This document shows positions 43,742 through 55,736 of a DNA stretch of 60,577 bases, piece after piece. The stretch comes from Planctomycetota bacterium (GTDB lineage: Bacteria > Planctomycetota > JAJSAM01 > JAJVHW01). The notes beneath the pieces were generated by a model, which was given only the letters and a program-made list of their open reading frames with translations, had not been told where the DNA came from and did no database searches. The stretch is from positions 1 to 60,577 of the forward strand of contig JAJFFG010000119.1 of assembly GCA_021776825.1 (NCBI GenBank), read 5' to 3'. Position numbers and translations under genes: made by a program. Each line of letters starts with the position of its first letter. Position 1 is the stretch's first letter.

Positions 43742-44637
43742 CGACGCGACTCGAGCGTGCGGATCGCACGCTCCAGACGACGCGACTCGACGAGTCGACC
43801 GGCGTCACGAGCGCGCGCATGCGAGGAGCGGATCGCCGGCAGCGTCCCGGACGCCCGCCGCATCACGAGCGACCCGAGCGCGTTCTGTCGCACGAGATCC
43901 TCGTCGTCGCCCAATGCCTCGGCCAGTGCGCGCTCCGACTCGGCGTCGGTCAGGGTTCGCAGGGCAGTGACCGCCGCGACGCGCAGCACCCAGTCGTCAT
44001 CACGCGTGTAGCGCACGAGCGTGTCGCGCGACGTCGCGCCACCACGGTCGCCCATGTTCCCGAGCGACTGCAGCGCGAACCGCCGGCCGCTCTTCGTCTC
44101 CGCACGCGAGAGAACGTCGGACGTAGCCCGCGCAGCGGGAGCGCCGATCAGAGCCAGAACCTCGGCGGCCTCGCGGCGCGCGTCGTCGTCCACCGCGAAC
44201 GGCTTGTCGGTCTCCGCGATCTCGTCATAGACGGTGGTCACCGTACCCGCGGCGAGGACGTCGGCGAGCAGGGGGACCGACGGCGCGCCGATCAGCACGA
44301 GCTCGTGGCGAGCCCGCTCGACCAGCTCCGGCGCAACGGAGCGCTGGGCGGCCAGCAGGGCACCGAACATGTTGGTGACGAGGAACGACGCCTCGCGGTC
44401 GCCGAGCGCCAACCACTGAGCGCGCGTGCTCGCCCACGCAGAGTCGCCGTCGGAGAACTGGTGCAGACCGGCTCGCATGAACGCGGCCGTGTCGCCGTCG
44501 AACGTCTTCGCCGTCGAGGGTGCCGCCCCACCGGGGGAGCCTCCTGCCCCACGGTCGGAGCCGCCGCCGGCGCAGGCCGGCAAGAGGAGCGTCAGAACGA
44601 GCAGCGCGGCGGTCGGGGTGTGGCTCATGGGCGTCAT
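43738..44637 (-). CDS. HEAT-repeat lipoprotein
   Basis: A 299-residue protein with a lipoprotein signal (TPTAALLVLTLLLPAC; lipobox LPAC) and a Gly/Ser/Pro linker, then HEAT/armadillo-like helical repeats from about residue 95 to the end, seen in units such as REAAEVLALIGAPAARATSD, GRRFALQSLGNMGD and WVLRVAAVTALRTLTDAESE. Such repeats usually serve as protein-binding scaffolds in the envelope. ATG 44637 has AGGAGG 6 nt upstream; the adjacent ATG 44640 is too close to it. It is divergent from dnaE, 93 nt away. Confidence 0.8.
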   Translation of the reverse strand: MTPMSHTPTAALLVLTLLLPACAGGGSDRGAGGSPGGAAPSTAKTFDGDTAAFMRAGLHQFSDGDSAWASTRAQWLALGDREASFLVTNMFGALLAAQRSVAPELVERARHELVLIGAPSVPLLADVLAAGTVTTVYDEIAETDKPFAVDDDARREAAEVLALIGAPAARATSDVLSRAETKSGRRFALQSLGNMGDRGGATSRDTLVRYTRDDDWVLRVAAVTALRTLTDAESERALAEALGDDEDLVRQNALGSLVMRRASGTLPAIRSSHARARDAGRLVESRRLERAIRTLESRR

Positions 44638-44730
44638 CATGCGCCTCCTTCTAACGATCCGGTCACGAAGCGCCGAATCGCGTTGCTCGGACGCGTCTCG
44701 TGTCGTGCCACCGGCGTATCCTCTCCGGCC

Positions 44731-47700
44731 ATGGACTTCTGCCATCTGCACGTCCACAGCGACTTCTCGCTGATCGACGGAGCCGCCAAGGTCAAGGACC
44801 TCGTTCGCACGTGCGGCGAGCGTGAGATGTCGTCGATCGCCCTGACCGACCACGGGAACATGTGTGGGGCAATCCCCTTCTACAAGGCCGCCCGCGCGGA
44901 GGGCGTGAGACCGATCATCGGCCTCGAGACGTACATGGCGCCGGGGCCGCGCACCGACCGGCGTCGCGATGCGATGACGGGCGTGTCGTCGTTCCACCTG
45001 ACCCTGCTCGCACAAAACCTCACGGGGTATCGCAACCTCGTCCAGCTCTCGTCCACGGCCTTCACCGAGGGCTTTTACTACAACCCCCGAATCGACAAGG
45101 ACGTGCTCGCCGAGAAGAGCGAGGGCCTGATCGTCCTCTCCGGTTGCTTCAAGGGCGAGACGAGCTACCTGCTTCGGACCGACCGGCGGGATCAGGCGTA
45201 CGAGGCGGCGGCTTGGTATCGAGACGTGTTCGGCGACCGGTACTACGTCGAGCTCCAGCGCAATGGGACCGAGGGCCAAGCCGAGAACAACGCCGACCTC
45301 ATGCGTCTCGCGCGCGAACTCTCGCTGCCGCTGGTCGCGACGAACGACGTGCACTACCTCTCCTCCGAGGACGCGTTCGCGCAAGAGATCCGCATGGCGA
45401 TCTCCACCGGCAAGTCGGTCAAGGACGACCGCCGTCTGAAGCACAAGTCGAGCGACTTCTGGCTGCGCTCCGGCGATGACATGGCACGCCTCTTCGACGA
45501 TCTCCCCGAGGCGGTCCAGTCCACGCTCGACATCGCCGAACGCTGCAACCTCGAGTTGCCGTTCGGCGAGTTCCACCTGCCGCGGTTCGAGCCGCCGGGC
45601 GGACTCACCCCGGACCAGTACTTCGACGAGCTGTGCCGCAAGGGACTGGTCGAGCGCTACGGAGATCCTCCGTCGGCCGCCGCCGTCGAGCGCCTCGAGT
45701 ACGAGATGGACGTCATCCGGACGATGGGCTTCGTCTCGTACTTCCTGATCACGTGGGACTTCGTGCGGCACGCGCGGGAGCGGGGCATCCCGGTCGGCCC
45801 GGGTCGCGGCAGTGCCGCGGGCTCGATCGTCTCGTACGCCCTGCGCATCACCGACGTGTGTCCGCTCAAGTACGACCTGCTGTTCGAGCGCTTCCTGAAC
45901 AGCGAGCGCGTGTCGATGCCCGATATCGACATCGACTTCTGCCGTGACGGGCGCGCCGAGGTGATCGAGTACGTCACCGAGAAGTACGGCGGCAGCGAGT
46001 GCGTCTCGCAGATCATCACGTTCGGGACGATGGCCGCTCGCGCCGTGGTCCGCGACGTCGGTCGCGCACTGGACGTACCGCTCGCCGAGATCGACGTCTT
46101 GGCGAAGAAGATCCCGAACGGCCCCGGCGCCACGCTCCCCGGTGCGATCGAGGCCGATCCGGACCTGCAGGAGCTCGCGCAGGACCCGCGCTACAAGGAG
46201 CTCTTCGACATCTCGCTGCGTCTCGAGGGGCTCAAACGTCACGCCTCGACGCACGCGGCGGGCGTGGTCGTCGGCGACGGCCCGCTGAGCCAGTACGTAC
46301 CGCTCTACAAGGTCGGTCAGGACGTCGTGACGCAGTACACGATGGACTACCTCGAGGACATTGGCCTGCTCAAGGTCGACTTCCTCGGGCTCAAGACTCT
46401 GACCGTCCTCGACAAGGCCGTGAGGCTGATCGAGCTCACGACCGGTACGCGCATCGATCTCGACGCACTCGAGTTCGACGATCGCACCACGTGGGACCTG
46501 CTCCAGCGCGGCGAGGCGCTCGGCGTGTTCCAGCTCGAGTCCGGCGGCATGCGGGACCTGCTGCAGAAGCTCAAGCCGGACCGCTTCGACGACCTGATCG
46601 CCGTGCTGGCGCTGTACCGCCCCGGACCGCTGACGACCGGGATGGTCGATCAATTCGTGCGTCGCAAGCACGGCGAAGAGGAGATCTCGTACCTGCACGC
46701 AGGCCTCGAGCCGCTGCTCAAGGACACGTACGGCACGTTCGTCTACCAAGAGCAGATCATGCTCATCGCGCACCGGTTCGCCGGGTTCTCGATGAACGAG
46801 GCGGACGGCCTGCGCAAGGCGATGGGCAAGAAGAAGCTCGACGTGATGCTCGAGTTCAAGGGGCAGTTCGTCGAAGGCTGCATCGCCAACGGCGCCGAGC
46901 GCGATCTCGCGACTCAGATCTGGGACGTGATGGAGCAGTTCGCGAAGTACGCGTTCAACAAGAGCCACACCACCGCCTACGCGGTGCTCAGCTATCAGAC
47001 CGCGTACCTGAAGGCGAACTACCCGGTCGAGTTCATCGCCGCGCTGATGACGTGCGACATGGGCAACACCGACAAGGTGGTCGGGACGATCGAAGAGTGC
47101 AAGCGCATGCGCATCCCGGTGCTGCCACCCGACGTGAACCGGTCTGGCCCGGAGTTCACGGTGGAGTCAGCGACCCGCGACGACGGCGAGGAGTGCGCCG
47201 CGATCCGGTTCGCGCTCGCGGCCGTCAAGGGTGTGGGCGGCGGAGCGGCCGAGGCCATCGTCGCGGCGCGCGCCGATCACGAGGCCGACTTCGACACCCT
47301 GGCCGACCTCTGCGAGAGCGTCGACCTGCAGTGCGTCGGCAAGACGAGCTTCGAGGCCCTGGTGAAGTCCGGCGCGACCGACGCGCTCGGCGACCATCGC
47401 GCACAGCTGATGGCGGCCCTGGAGTCCTCGCTTCGTTCCGCTGCTGCTGTCCAGGAGGACAAGCGCGCCGGACAGATGTCCCTCTTCGGCGGCGGGGGCA
47501 ACAACGCGGCACCACCGCCGACCGCCGCGCTGCCCGACGTCGAGTCGTGGCCGGAGAAGGAGGTCCTGCAGCATGAGAAGGACGCGCTCGGCTTCTACAT
47601 GTCGAGCCATCCGCTCGCGAAGCATGCGGGCGTCCTTCAGGCCTTCTCGTCGGCGGGGATCGGGGGGTTGGCCTCGCTGGGCAACGGTACGCGCGTTTAC

Positions 47701-48237
47701 GTCGGCGGCATGCTCACGCAGCTCAAGGCCGCCTACCCGAAGTCCGGCCGAAACACGACGCGCAAGTACGCGCGCTTCCGGCTCGAGGGGCTTGACAGCA
47801 GCGTCGGCTGCATCATGTTCGCGGATGGGTACGAGAAGCACGGCGAGAGCCTCACCGACGAAGCCATCGGGTTCGTCGAGGCGACCCTGGACCTCTCCCG
47901 CGAGGAGCCGGATCTCAAGGTCGACCGCTTCGTCCCCATCGACGACGCGTTCGTCGAGCTCGCCGGCACCTTGATCCTCGTCCCCACCATCGGCGCGGAG
48001 GAGGAGGCGATCCCGGCGATCCGGCGACTGCTCGAGACCTTCCCCGGCAAGCGCGGTGTCGTCCTAGAGCTGACCCCCGCGCCCGGCATTCGGGCGCGCT
48101 ACCGCATCGAGGACCGCGGAATCGAGCCGAGCCGCGCGCTGCACGATGCCGCCGTCACGGGCCTCGGCGCCGCCGCCGTCCGTTGGAAGTCGCGCCCGCC
48201 GCCTCCTGCACCCACGCGGCGACGCTCGGCGGGTTAG
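44731..48237 (+). CDS. dnaE: DNA polymerase III alpha subunit DnaE
   Basis: A 1168-residue replicative polymerase. The PHP domain opens with CHLHVHSDFSLIDGAAKV and has TDHGNMCG. The polymerase core carries GPGRGSAAGSIVSY and the catalytic Asp pair in PDIDIDFCRDGR; the helix-hairpin-helix region has GVGGGAAEAI, and an OB domain lies near the C-terminus (VYVGGMLTQLKAAYPKSG). Length and architecture fit DnaE1 and not the error-prone DnaE2 or PolC. ATG 44731 is fixed by the conserved start. The stop TAG lies inside the end of a transposon derivative. Confidence 0.97.
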   Translation: MDFCHLHVHSDFSLIDGAAKVKDLVRTCGEREMSSIALTDHGNMCGAIPFYKAARAEGVRPIIGLETYMAPGPRTDRRRDAMTGVSSFHLTLLAQNLTGYRNLVQLSSTAFTEGFYYNPRIDKDVLAEKSEGLIVLSGCFKGETSYLLRTDRRDQAYEAAAWYRDVFGDRYYVELQRNGTEGQAENNADLMRLARELSLPLVATNDVHYLSSEDAFAQEIRMAISTGKSVKDDRRLKHKSSDFWLRSGDDMARLFDDLPEAVQSTLDIAERCNLELPFGEFHLPRFEPPGGLTPDQYFDELCRKGLVERYGDPPSAAAVERLEYEMDVIRTMGFVSYFLITWDFVRHARERGIPVGPGRGSAAGSIVSYALRITDVCPLKYDLLFERFLNSERVSMPDIDIDFCRDGRAEVIEYVTEKYGGSECVSQIITFGTMAARAVVRDVGRALDVPLAEIDVLAKKIPNGPGATLPGAIEADPDLQELAQDPRYKELFDISLRLEGLKRHASTHAAGVVVGDGPLSQYVPLYKVGQDVVTQYTMDYLEDIGLLKVDFLGLKTLTVLDKAVRLIELTTGTRIDLDALEFDDRTTWDLLQRGEALGVFQLESGGMRDLLQKLKPDRFDDLIAVLALYRPGPLTTGMVDQFVRRKHGEEEISYLHAGLEPLLKDTYGTFVYQEQIMLIAHRFAGFSMNEADGLRKAMGKKKLDVMLEFKGQFVEGCIANGAERDLATQIWDVMEQFAKYAFNKSHTTAYAVLSYQTAYLKANYPVEFIAALMTCDMGNTDKVVGTIEECKRMRIPVLPPDVNRSGPEFTVESATRDDGEECAAIRFALAAVKGVGGGAAEAIVAARADHEADFDTLADLCESVDLQCVGKTSFEALVKSGATDALGDHRAQLMAALESSLRSAAAVQEDKRAGQMSLFGGGGNNAAPPPTAALPDVESWPEKEVLQHEKDALGFYMSSHPLAKHAGVLQAFSSAGIGGLASLGNGTRVYVGGMLTQLKAAYPKSGRNTTRKYARFRLEGLDSSVGCIMFADGYEKHGESLTDEAIGFVEATLDLSREEPDLKVDRFVPIDDAFVELAGTLILVPTIGAEEEAIPAIRRLLETFPGKRGVVLELTPAPGIRARYRIEDRGIEPSRALHDAAVTGLGAAAVRWKSRPPPPAPTRRRSAG

Positions 48238-48686
48238 CCGCCCGTCCGAGTTGCGTCACCGCCGATCCGCGCGCCCGTGGAGCACGGCCTCCTAGCTCAT
48301 TGGGAGATCAGACTGGCGCACGGTTTCCGCGGCCATCACGTGCTCGGGTGCGCGGAGCGGGGATCTCACGGCGTCTGAGGTTTCTCCTCACGCTTCAAAG
48401 GACGCGCCCGGACGCCTCCCGCCCCGGATCAGGCCCGCGCGGCGGCGAGATTCAGCAGGTTGTGCGGGGTGCAGAGCAGCGACCACTCCGCCCGGACGTT
48501 CTCCATGCCTCGCAGCAGTAGCGTCCTCATCCGTCGCGTCCGCGGACCGTTGATCGATCGCCCAGTCGTGGTAACGGCTCATACCTTGAGGTTCGGCACG
48601 GAGGCCGACGACCTTCAGTCCCTATCTAGGAGACTGTCCGGTCGAGGATGCTCGCAGGCCAGCGGGTTACTCGGACGGGCTCCTAG
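48234..48686 (-). mobile_element. MITE-like transposon derivative, copy 2 (453 bp)
   Basis: Second member of the element at 21715-22143, inverted relative to it. One end (48669-48686, plus strand ACTCGGACGGGCTCCTAG) matches the 18-bp terminal repeat exactly; the other end (48234-48251) is TTAGCCGCCCGTCCGAGT, with a few changes. Sub-terminal regions of about 120-135 bp match copy 1. Inside, the transposase start (from 48582) is joined to the transposase end (48518-48429), so the middle of the gene is deleted. Its outer TTAG supplies the dnaE stop codon. Confidence 0.85.
48429..48582 (-). pseudogene. Internally deleted transposase remnant
   Basis: On the minus strand, MSRYHDWAIDQ starts at 48582. 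After about 30 nt of unrelated sequence, a different frame reads LLRGMENVRAEWSLLC then TPHNLLNLAAARA and a TGA at 48431-48429. The second part is the typical C-terminus of IS1182/IS5-like transposases (RGLENVR-WSL-CTAHNLLKL). N- and C-terminal ends are therefore joined out of frame, with the catalytic DDE core missing. Not functional. Confidence 0.8.
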
Positions 48687-48701
48687 CTGGAGAATCCAAC
48701 A

Positions 48702-48729
48702 GGCCCCGGTCTCTCGCGAGACCGGGGCC
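48702..48729 (-). terminator. Intrinsic-terminator-like hairpin
   Basis: A perfect 12-bp stem, GGCCCCGGTCTC (48702-48713) with GAGACCGGGGCC (48718-48729), and a TCGC loop. It lies about 37 nt past the stop codon of the small secreted protein gene on the minus strand; the transcript continues CTGTTGGATTCT, moderately T-rich. It also separates that gene from the transposon derivative. Confidence 0.8.
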
Positions 48730-48765
48730 CTGAGTGTTGCAACTCGTGTGCGTTGGAACTCGTCG

Positions 48766-49359
48766 CTACTCGGTGTGCAACTGCTTCGGCTCGCCCTCGA
48801 CCTCTTCGGCCCGACTCACAAACGTGATCGTGTCCGAAGGGCGGTTGTACTCGTCGCCGGAGCGCTTGTACTTGAGGACCAGCACGCGACGCTCTGCGAA
48901 CGTCCGACCGCGCTTGTCGCGGACGATCGGATCCCACAGACCGTAGACACGCACCTCGAGCTCATCCGCGTTCGGATCGATGCGGCCAAAGGAGGCCAGA
49001 CCGTCCGCGGCGCCGCTGTCGGCCAGCTCGGTCGAGCGGATGGCACGCGTCGAATGACGGACCTTCCCCTCGTCCTTCGCGACCGCCCGCGACGTGCCGG
49101 CATCGTAGTGATCGCCGTACGTCTTCTTCGTCTCGGTGCGAAGCTCGATCCGGATCGGCGCCTTGCGAGCGCTGCCGGATGCGTTCTTGACCGAGTACGT
49201 CATGTAATAGCTGGCCTTGCCGCCGGAGATGACATTGGCCATCTCGCCCGGAGTGAAGTTGATGCGCCAACGCCCTGCGGCGTCAGCGGACTCCGGAGCC
49301 AGCGCCACGGCCCCGAACAGGGCAGCAGCAGCAGCGGTGGCAATCAGGATTCGCTTCAT
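48766..49359 (-). CDS. Secreted protein of unknown function
   Basis: A 197-residue protein with a clear signal peptide (MKRILIATAAAAALFGAVAL, then a SADA-A cleavage region). The mature part is beta-rich (RWRINFTPGEMANVI, SYYMTYSVKNASGSARKAPI) and has charged loops, compatible with an immunoglobulin-like or similar sandwich, but no family is recognised. It follows the prepilin-like gene by 47 nt on the same strand, suggesting a shared transcript, and is ended by a strong hairpin. Confidence 0.7.
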   Translation of the reverse strand: MKRILIATAAAAALFGAVALAPESADAAGRWRINFTPGEMANVISGGKASYYMTYSVKNASGSARKAPIRIELRTETKKTYGDHYDAGTSRAVAKDEGKVRHSTRAIRSTELADSGAADGLASFGRIDPNADELEVRVYGLWDPIVRDKRGRTFAERRVLVLKYKRSGDEYNRPSDTITFVSRAEEVEGEPKQLHTE

Positions 49360-49406
49360 GAGGTCGTCTCCCTCGAGGCAGTGGATGCGGCGAGCGCGTC
49401 CTCCAC

Positions 49407-50039
49407 CTACTCCTTACGCGGCGGCGCGAAGATGACCTTCGAGAGCATGTCGACATCGGAGTCCGGGCCGACCACGATCGGATCACCCTGCGAGAGGCCA
49501 AGAGCCTCACGATCGGTGAACTTCACGGAGCCGTCATCGAACAGGATGTTCAGACCGCCCTGGTGGTGCACCAGGTCGCCCCTCGGACCGTTACGATCGG
49601 CAGCGATGACCTCAGACCGATCCGACTCGGGATTGAGCGGATAGTTGCGGAAGTCACGTACCGCGTACGAGCAGGCGTCAGACGGCGGCTCTTCGAGGTT
49701 GAACTCGTCGTAGCGGTCGCGGTCAGCCGGCGTTGCCGGGAACAGCACAGCCTGGTCACCAGGGCAGAGGAGAACCTCTTCCTGGCCGTTCTTGATCGTC
49801 CCGCGCTGGCGGTAATAGAGGAACAGCGACGCGCCGCTGTACTTCGGCAGTCCCGGCCTCTCGATCGACTCGGTCATGTAGATGCCGCCCAGCTGGCGAA
49901 GGTTGTTCGCGCAGGTGGTCTGCTTCTGCTTTTCCTGGATGCGTGGCACCAGGATCAGCACCGCGCCTGCAAGGCTGGCGATGATCGTGATGACCACCAG
50001 GATTTCGATCAGGGTGAAACCCTGCGCCCGATTACGCAT
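49407..50039 (-). CDS. Prepilin-type protein with H-x9-DG C-terminal motif
   Basis: A 210-residue type IV pilin-like protein. MRNRAQG followed by FTLIEILVVITIIASLAGAV is a class III prepilin leader: cleavage after Gly7, Phe at +1 and Glu at +5, then a single helix. A cysteine pair (TCANNL, LLCPGD) and the C-terminal HQGGLNILFDDGSVKF match the H-x9-DG prepilin domain seen mainly in Planctomycetota, Verrucomicrobiota and Lentisphaerota. It could be assembled or retracted by the pilus motor genes at 12.3-18.2 kb. ATG 50039 has GGAGG about 7 nt upstream. Confidence 0.88.
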   Translation of the reverse strand: MRNRAQGFTLIEILVVITIIASLAGAVLILVPRIQEKQKQTTCANNLRQLGGIYMTESIERPGLPKYSGASLFLYYRQRGTIKNGQEEVLLCPGDQAVLFPATPADRDRYDEFNLEEPPSDACSYAVRDFRNYPLNPESDRSEVIAADRNGPRGDLVHHQGGLNILFDDGSVKFTDREALGLSQGDPIVVGPDSDVDMLSKVIFAPPRKE

Positions 50040-50315
50040 GCATGCCCTCCTCTTCCGCCCAGGTACGGAAGCTCCCAGTTCGGTTCTCGCACCGAACACG
50101 CGGAAACCGGCGATCATCTGACCGCCGGAACCTGGCGAGCCCAACGCGGGCGGAATGTACCACCGCCTTCTCGGACACTTCAAGCGGCTTCCTGGGAACG
50201 ACGCAGACGGTCTTCGGAGCGCGCACTCTCGATTCGGCGTCGTCGCGGCGACGACGCCGTCGATTCGTCGGAAGCCCGGGCCCCACAGCGGATTACGACC
50301 GGGCTCACAGGAAGC
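50040..50315. other. Intergenic region upstream of the prepilin gene
   Basis: 276 bp between metK and the prepilin gene on the same strand, with no gene. It has the ribosome binding site at about 50046-50051 and several short CCGG-rich inverted segments. A promoter for the prepilin-secreted protein pair is expected here, but no clear boxes were found. No SAM riboswitch-like structure is evident. Confidence 0.3.
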
Positions 50316-51476
50316 TCAGCTCGTGGCGGCGCGCAGGGTCTCCGCGCGGTCGCTCCGCTCCCACCCGTATCCGTCGCCGCTGCGACCGAAGTGACCGAAG
50401 CGTGCGGTCGGCAGATAGATCGGCCTGCGGAGCTGCAGCGTCTCCAGCATCCCGGCCGGCGTGAGGTCGAAGTGCTCGCGCACCAGCTCCGCCAGACGGA
50501 CCTCGGAGGCGGACCCCGAGCCGAACGTGTCAACGCGCACCGAGAGCGGCTCAGCGACGCCGATGGCGTAGGCGAGCTGCACTTCGCAGCGACGCGCGAG
50601 ACCCGCGTCCACGAGGTTGCGGGCGACGTAGCGGCACATGTAGGCCGCCGAGCGGTCCACCTTCGAAGGGTCCTTGCCGCTGAAGGCGCCACCACCGTGG
50701 CGGCTCCAGCCACCGTACGTGTCGACGATGATCTTTCGGCCGGTCAGGCCGGTGTCACCGTGCGGACCTCCGATCACGAAGTTCCCCGTCGGGTTGACGT
50801 GGAAGATCGTGTCGTCGTCGAGCAGATCGTGCGGCAACGACGGGCGCAGGATCTGTTCGATGCACGCCTCCACGTACTCAGCGCGCGCGATGTCCGGCGC
50901 GTGCTGGGTGGAGATCAGGACCGTGTGCAGACGCACGGCACGATCGCCTTCGTACTCGACCGTCACCTGCGACTTCGCGTCCGGGCGCAGCCACGGCAGC
51001 GTGCCGTCCTGCCGCAGCTCGACCTGGCGGTCGAGGATGCGGCGCGCCAGCGTGATCGGCAGCGGCATGCGTTCGGGCGTCTCGTCGCACGCGTACCCGA
51101 ACATCAGGCCCTGATCGCCGGCACCGAGCTCGCCGCTGTCCTGATCGACACCCATCGAGATGTCCGGCGACTGCTGATGCACGTGGATGTGGAGGTTGCA
51201 CGAGTCGGCGTCGAACTCGAGCGCCGGGTCGTCGTAGCCGATCTCCCGGATCGTGCGCCGCACGAGCGGCTCGTAGAGGACCTGCGTCCCGGGCTTCGCG
51301 TTGATCTCGCCAGAGAGCACGACGAGATCGGTCGTGACCAGCGTCTCGACGGCCACGCGGGCATCCGGGTCCTGAGCGAGGAACGCGTCGACCACAGCGT
51401 CGCTGATCTGGTCCGCGACCTTGTCCGGGTGCCCCATGGAAACGCACTCGGATGTGAAGAGATGACGGGTGCTCAT
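50316..51476 (-). CDS. metK: S-adenosylmethionine synthetase
   Basis: A 386-residue enzyme of typical length making SAM from ATP and methionine. It begins RHLFTSECVSMGHPDKVADQ, with catalytic segments GAGDQGLMFGYACDET, the phosphate loop GGPHGDTGLTGRKIIVDTYG and GGGAFSGKDPSKVDRSAAY. The ATG 51476 start is fixed by the conserved N-terminus and has GGAGG about 12 nt upstream. It follows waaA by 38 nt in the secA-waaA-metK run. No SAM riboswitch could be recognised in the short leader. Confidence 0.97.
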   Translation of the reverse strand: MSTRHLFTSECVSMGHPDKVADQISDAVVDAFLAQDPDARVAVETLVTTDLVVLSGEINAKPGTQVLYEPLVRRTIREIGYDDPALEFDADSCNLHIHVHQQSPDISMGVDQDSGELGAGDQGLMFGYACDETPERMPLPITLARRILDRQVELRQDGTLPWLRPDAKSQVTVEYEGDRAVRLHTVLISTQHAPDIARAEYVEACIEQILRPSLPHDLLDDDTIFHVNPTGNFVIGGPHGDTGLTGRKIIVDTYGGWSRHGGGAFSGKDPSKVDRSAAYMCRYVARNLVDAGLARRCEVQLAYAIGVAEPLSVRVDTFGSGSASEVRLAELVREHFDLTPAGMLETLQLRRPIYLPTARFGHFGRSGDGYGWERSDRAETLRAATS

Positions 51477-51514
51477 CGCGCTGCTCGACCTCCAACAACT
51501 CGTCCGGCCGCACA

Positions 51515-52891
51515 TCACGCGCGGGCCGGTACGTAGTCCTCCAGTATGTCCAAGATCCGGCGCGTCGCGCCCTTGCTTTCGAGGCACACGCCGCGGCCGT
51601 TGCGTCCGAGTCGCGTCCTGCGCTCAGGATCGCCGTGGAGCTCGACCAAGGCCCGCTGCACCGACGCCCGATCGGGCGCCTGAACGATGCAGTCCCGCGT
51701 GCGCAGGAGTTCCATCGGGTCACGAAAGTTCCACGTGTTGGGTCCGACCACGACGGGCTTGCCGAGGCCAGCAGGCTCCATCATGTTCTGGCCACCGCGC
51801 TTGGTGAGGCTCCCGCCGACGAAGACGAGGTCGGCGACGGCGTAGAGGCGCGCCAGCACGCCCATGGCGTCCACCACGACGACACCCTGGAGCGGCTCCA
51901 CGTCCGCCGGCCAGCCGGACTCGTCCAGCGCGCTCAGCTCCACCGGGACCAGACCGCGTGAGCGTATCGCGGAGTTGACGTCGCGGAGGCGCATCGGGTG
52001 GCGCGGCACGAGGACGAGCCGAGCCGTCGGATCGGTCTCACGAATCTCGAGCAACGCGTCGAGCAGGAGCGCCTCTTCGGAGTCGTGCGTGCTCCCCCCG
52101 ACCAGAACGAAGTCGTCGTCACCGATGCCGAGCCGCGCACGCAGCGCCGCCGCCTCGTCGTCCGAGACCTGCTGGATGTTGTCGAACTTCATCGAGCCCG
52201 TCGTGGTGATCCGGTCCGCCGGCACGCCCAACGACCGGAAGCGATCCGCGTACTCCTTCGACTGCACGCAGTAGTGGAGAACGCGGGTCATCGGCTCGGG
52301 AATGAAGCGCTGCAGGATGTGGTAGTCGCGGGCGCTCTTGCCGGACATCCGGCCGTTCGCGAGCAGGACCGGCACTCCACGCAGGCTCGTCGTGATCAGG
52401 AAGTTCGGCCAGAGCTCGAGCTCCATCAACAGGACGAGCTCCGGGCGGACGCGATCGACGACGCGTGCCGTCGCGAACGAGAAGTCGAGCGGGTAGTAGA
52501 CGACGCGCTTGCCGGGGTACGTGGCGATCGCCGCCTGCTGCCCGTTCCGGGTCGTGGTGCTCAGGACGACCTCGACCCAGGGCATCTCCGCGTCGATCAG
52601 GTTCACGAGTTCCAGTGCCGCGATCACCTCGCCGGCCGACACGCCGTGGATCCAGATCACGGCGCGGTCGGTCTCGATCGGATCGAGGAAGCCGAGTCGC
52701 TCTCCGAACCCGGCGCGCCAACGGCTGCTGATCACCATCATCACGGCGATCACCGGGAGCAGCAGCAGCGCCGCGACGAGGTAGAAGAAGTCGTACACCA
52801 CCTGCAACACACGCAGGCGCGTGCGGTTGCCGGGCGGCGGGGCGGCCCGTGTGCCGGCGCCCGGCGGGCTCCCGCCCGCGGACGCGGTCAT
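51515..52891 (-). CDS. waaA: 3-deoxy-D-manno-octulosonic acid transferase
   Basis: A 458-residue GT30 enzyme that adds Kdo to lipid A. An Ala/Pro/Gly-rich N-terminus (about 25 residues) precedes the membrane anchor (about 30-55), then the N-terminal domain with IWIHGVSAGEVIAA (the Glu is the proposed catalytic base), and the donor domain with TGSMKFDN, VGGSTHDSEE, LVPRHPMR and FVGGSLTKRGGQNMMEPAGLGKP-like C-terminal motif. It implies an outer membrane with Kdo-bearing lipopolysaccharide. It starts 4 nt after the secA stop. Confidence 0.94.
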   Translation of the reverse strand: MTASAGGSPPGAGTRAAPPPGNRTRLRVLQVVYDFFYLVAALLLLPVIAVMMVISSRWRAGFGERLGFLDPIETDRAVIWIHGVSAGEVIAALELVNLIDAEMPWVEVVLSTTTRNGQQAAIATYPGKRVVYYPLDFSFATARVVDRVRPELVLLMELELWPNFLITTSLRGVPVLLANGRMSGKSARDYHILQRFIPEPMTRVLHYCVQSKEYADRFRSLGVPADRITTTGSMKFDNIQQVSDDEAAALRARLGIGDDDFVLVGGSTHDSEEALLLDALLEIRETDPTARLVLVPRHPMRLRDVNSAIRSRGLVPVELSALDESGWPADVEPLQGVVVVDAMGVLARLYAVADLVFVGGSLTKRGGQNMMEPAGLGKPVVVGPNTWNFRDPMELLRTRDCIVQAPDRASVQRALVELHGDPERRTRLGRNGRGVCLESKGATRRILDILEDYVPARA

Positions 52892-52895
52892 CGCG

Positions 52896-55697
<2,802 letters not shown>

Positions 55698-55736
55698 GAC
55701 AGTGTGTCGCCTCGGGGGCTTGACGAAGGGCGTGCG

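Noticed and set aside
43459..44730. N-terminal extension of the dnaE frame by 424 codons
   Set aside because: DnaE clearly begins MDFCHLHVHSDFS at 44731; the extension is antisense to two genes and has shadow composition.
50040..50315. A SAM riboswitch near metK
   Set aside because: The region is downstream of metK, not in its leader, and no conserved SAM-box pattern could be recognised.
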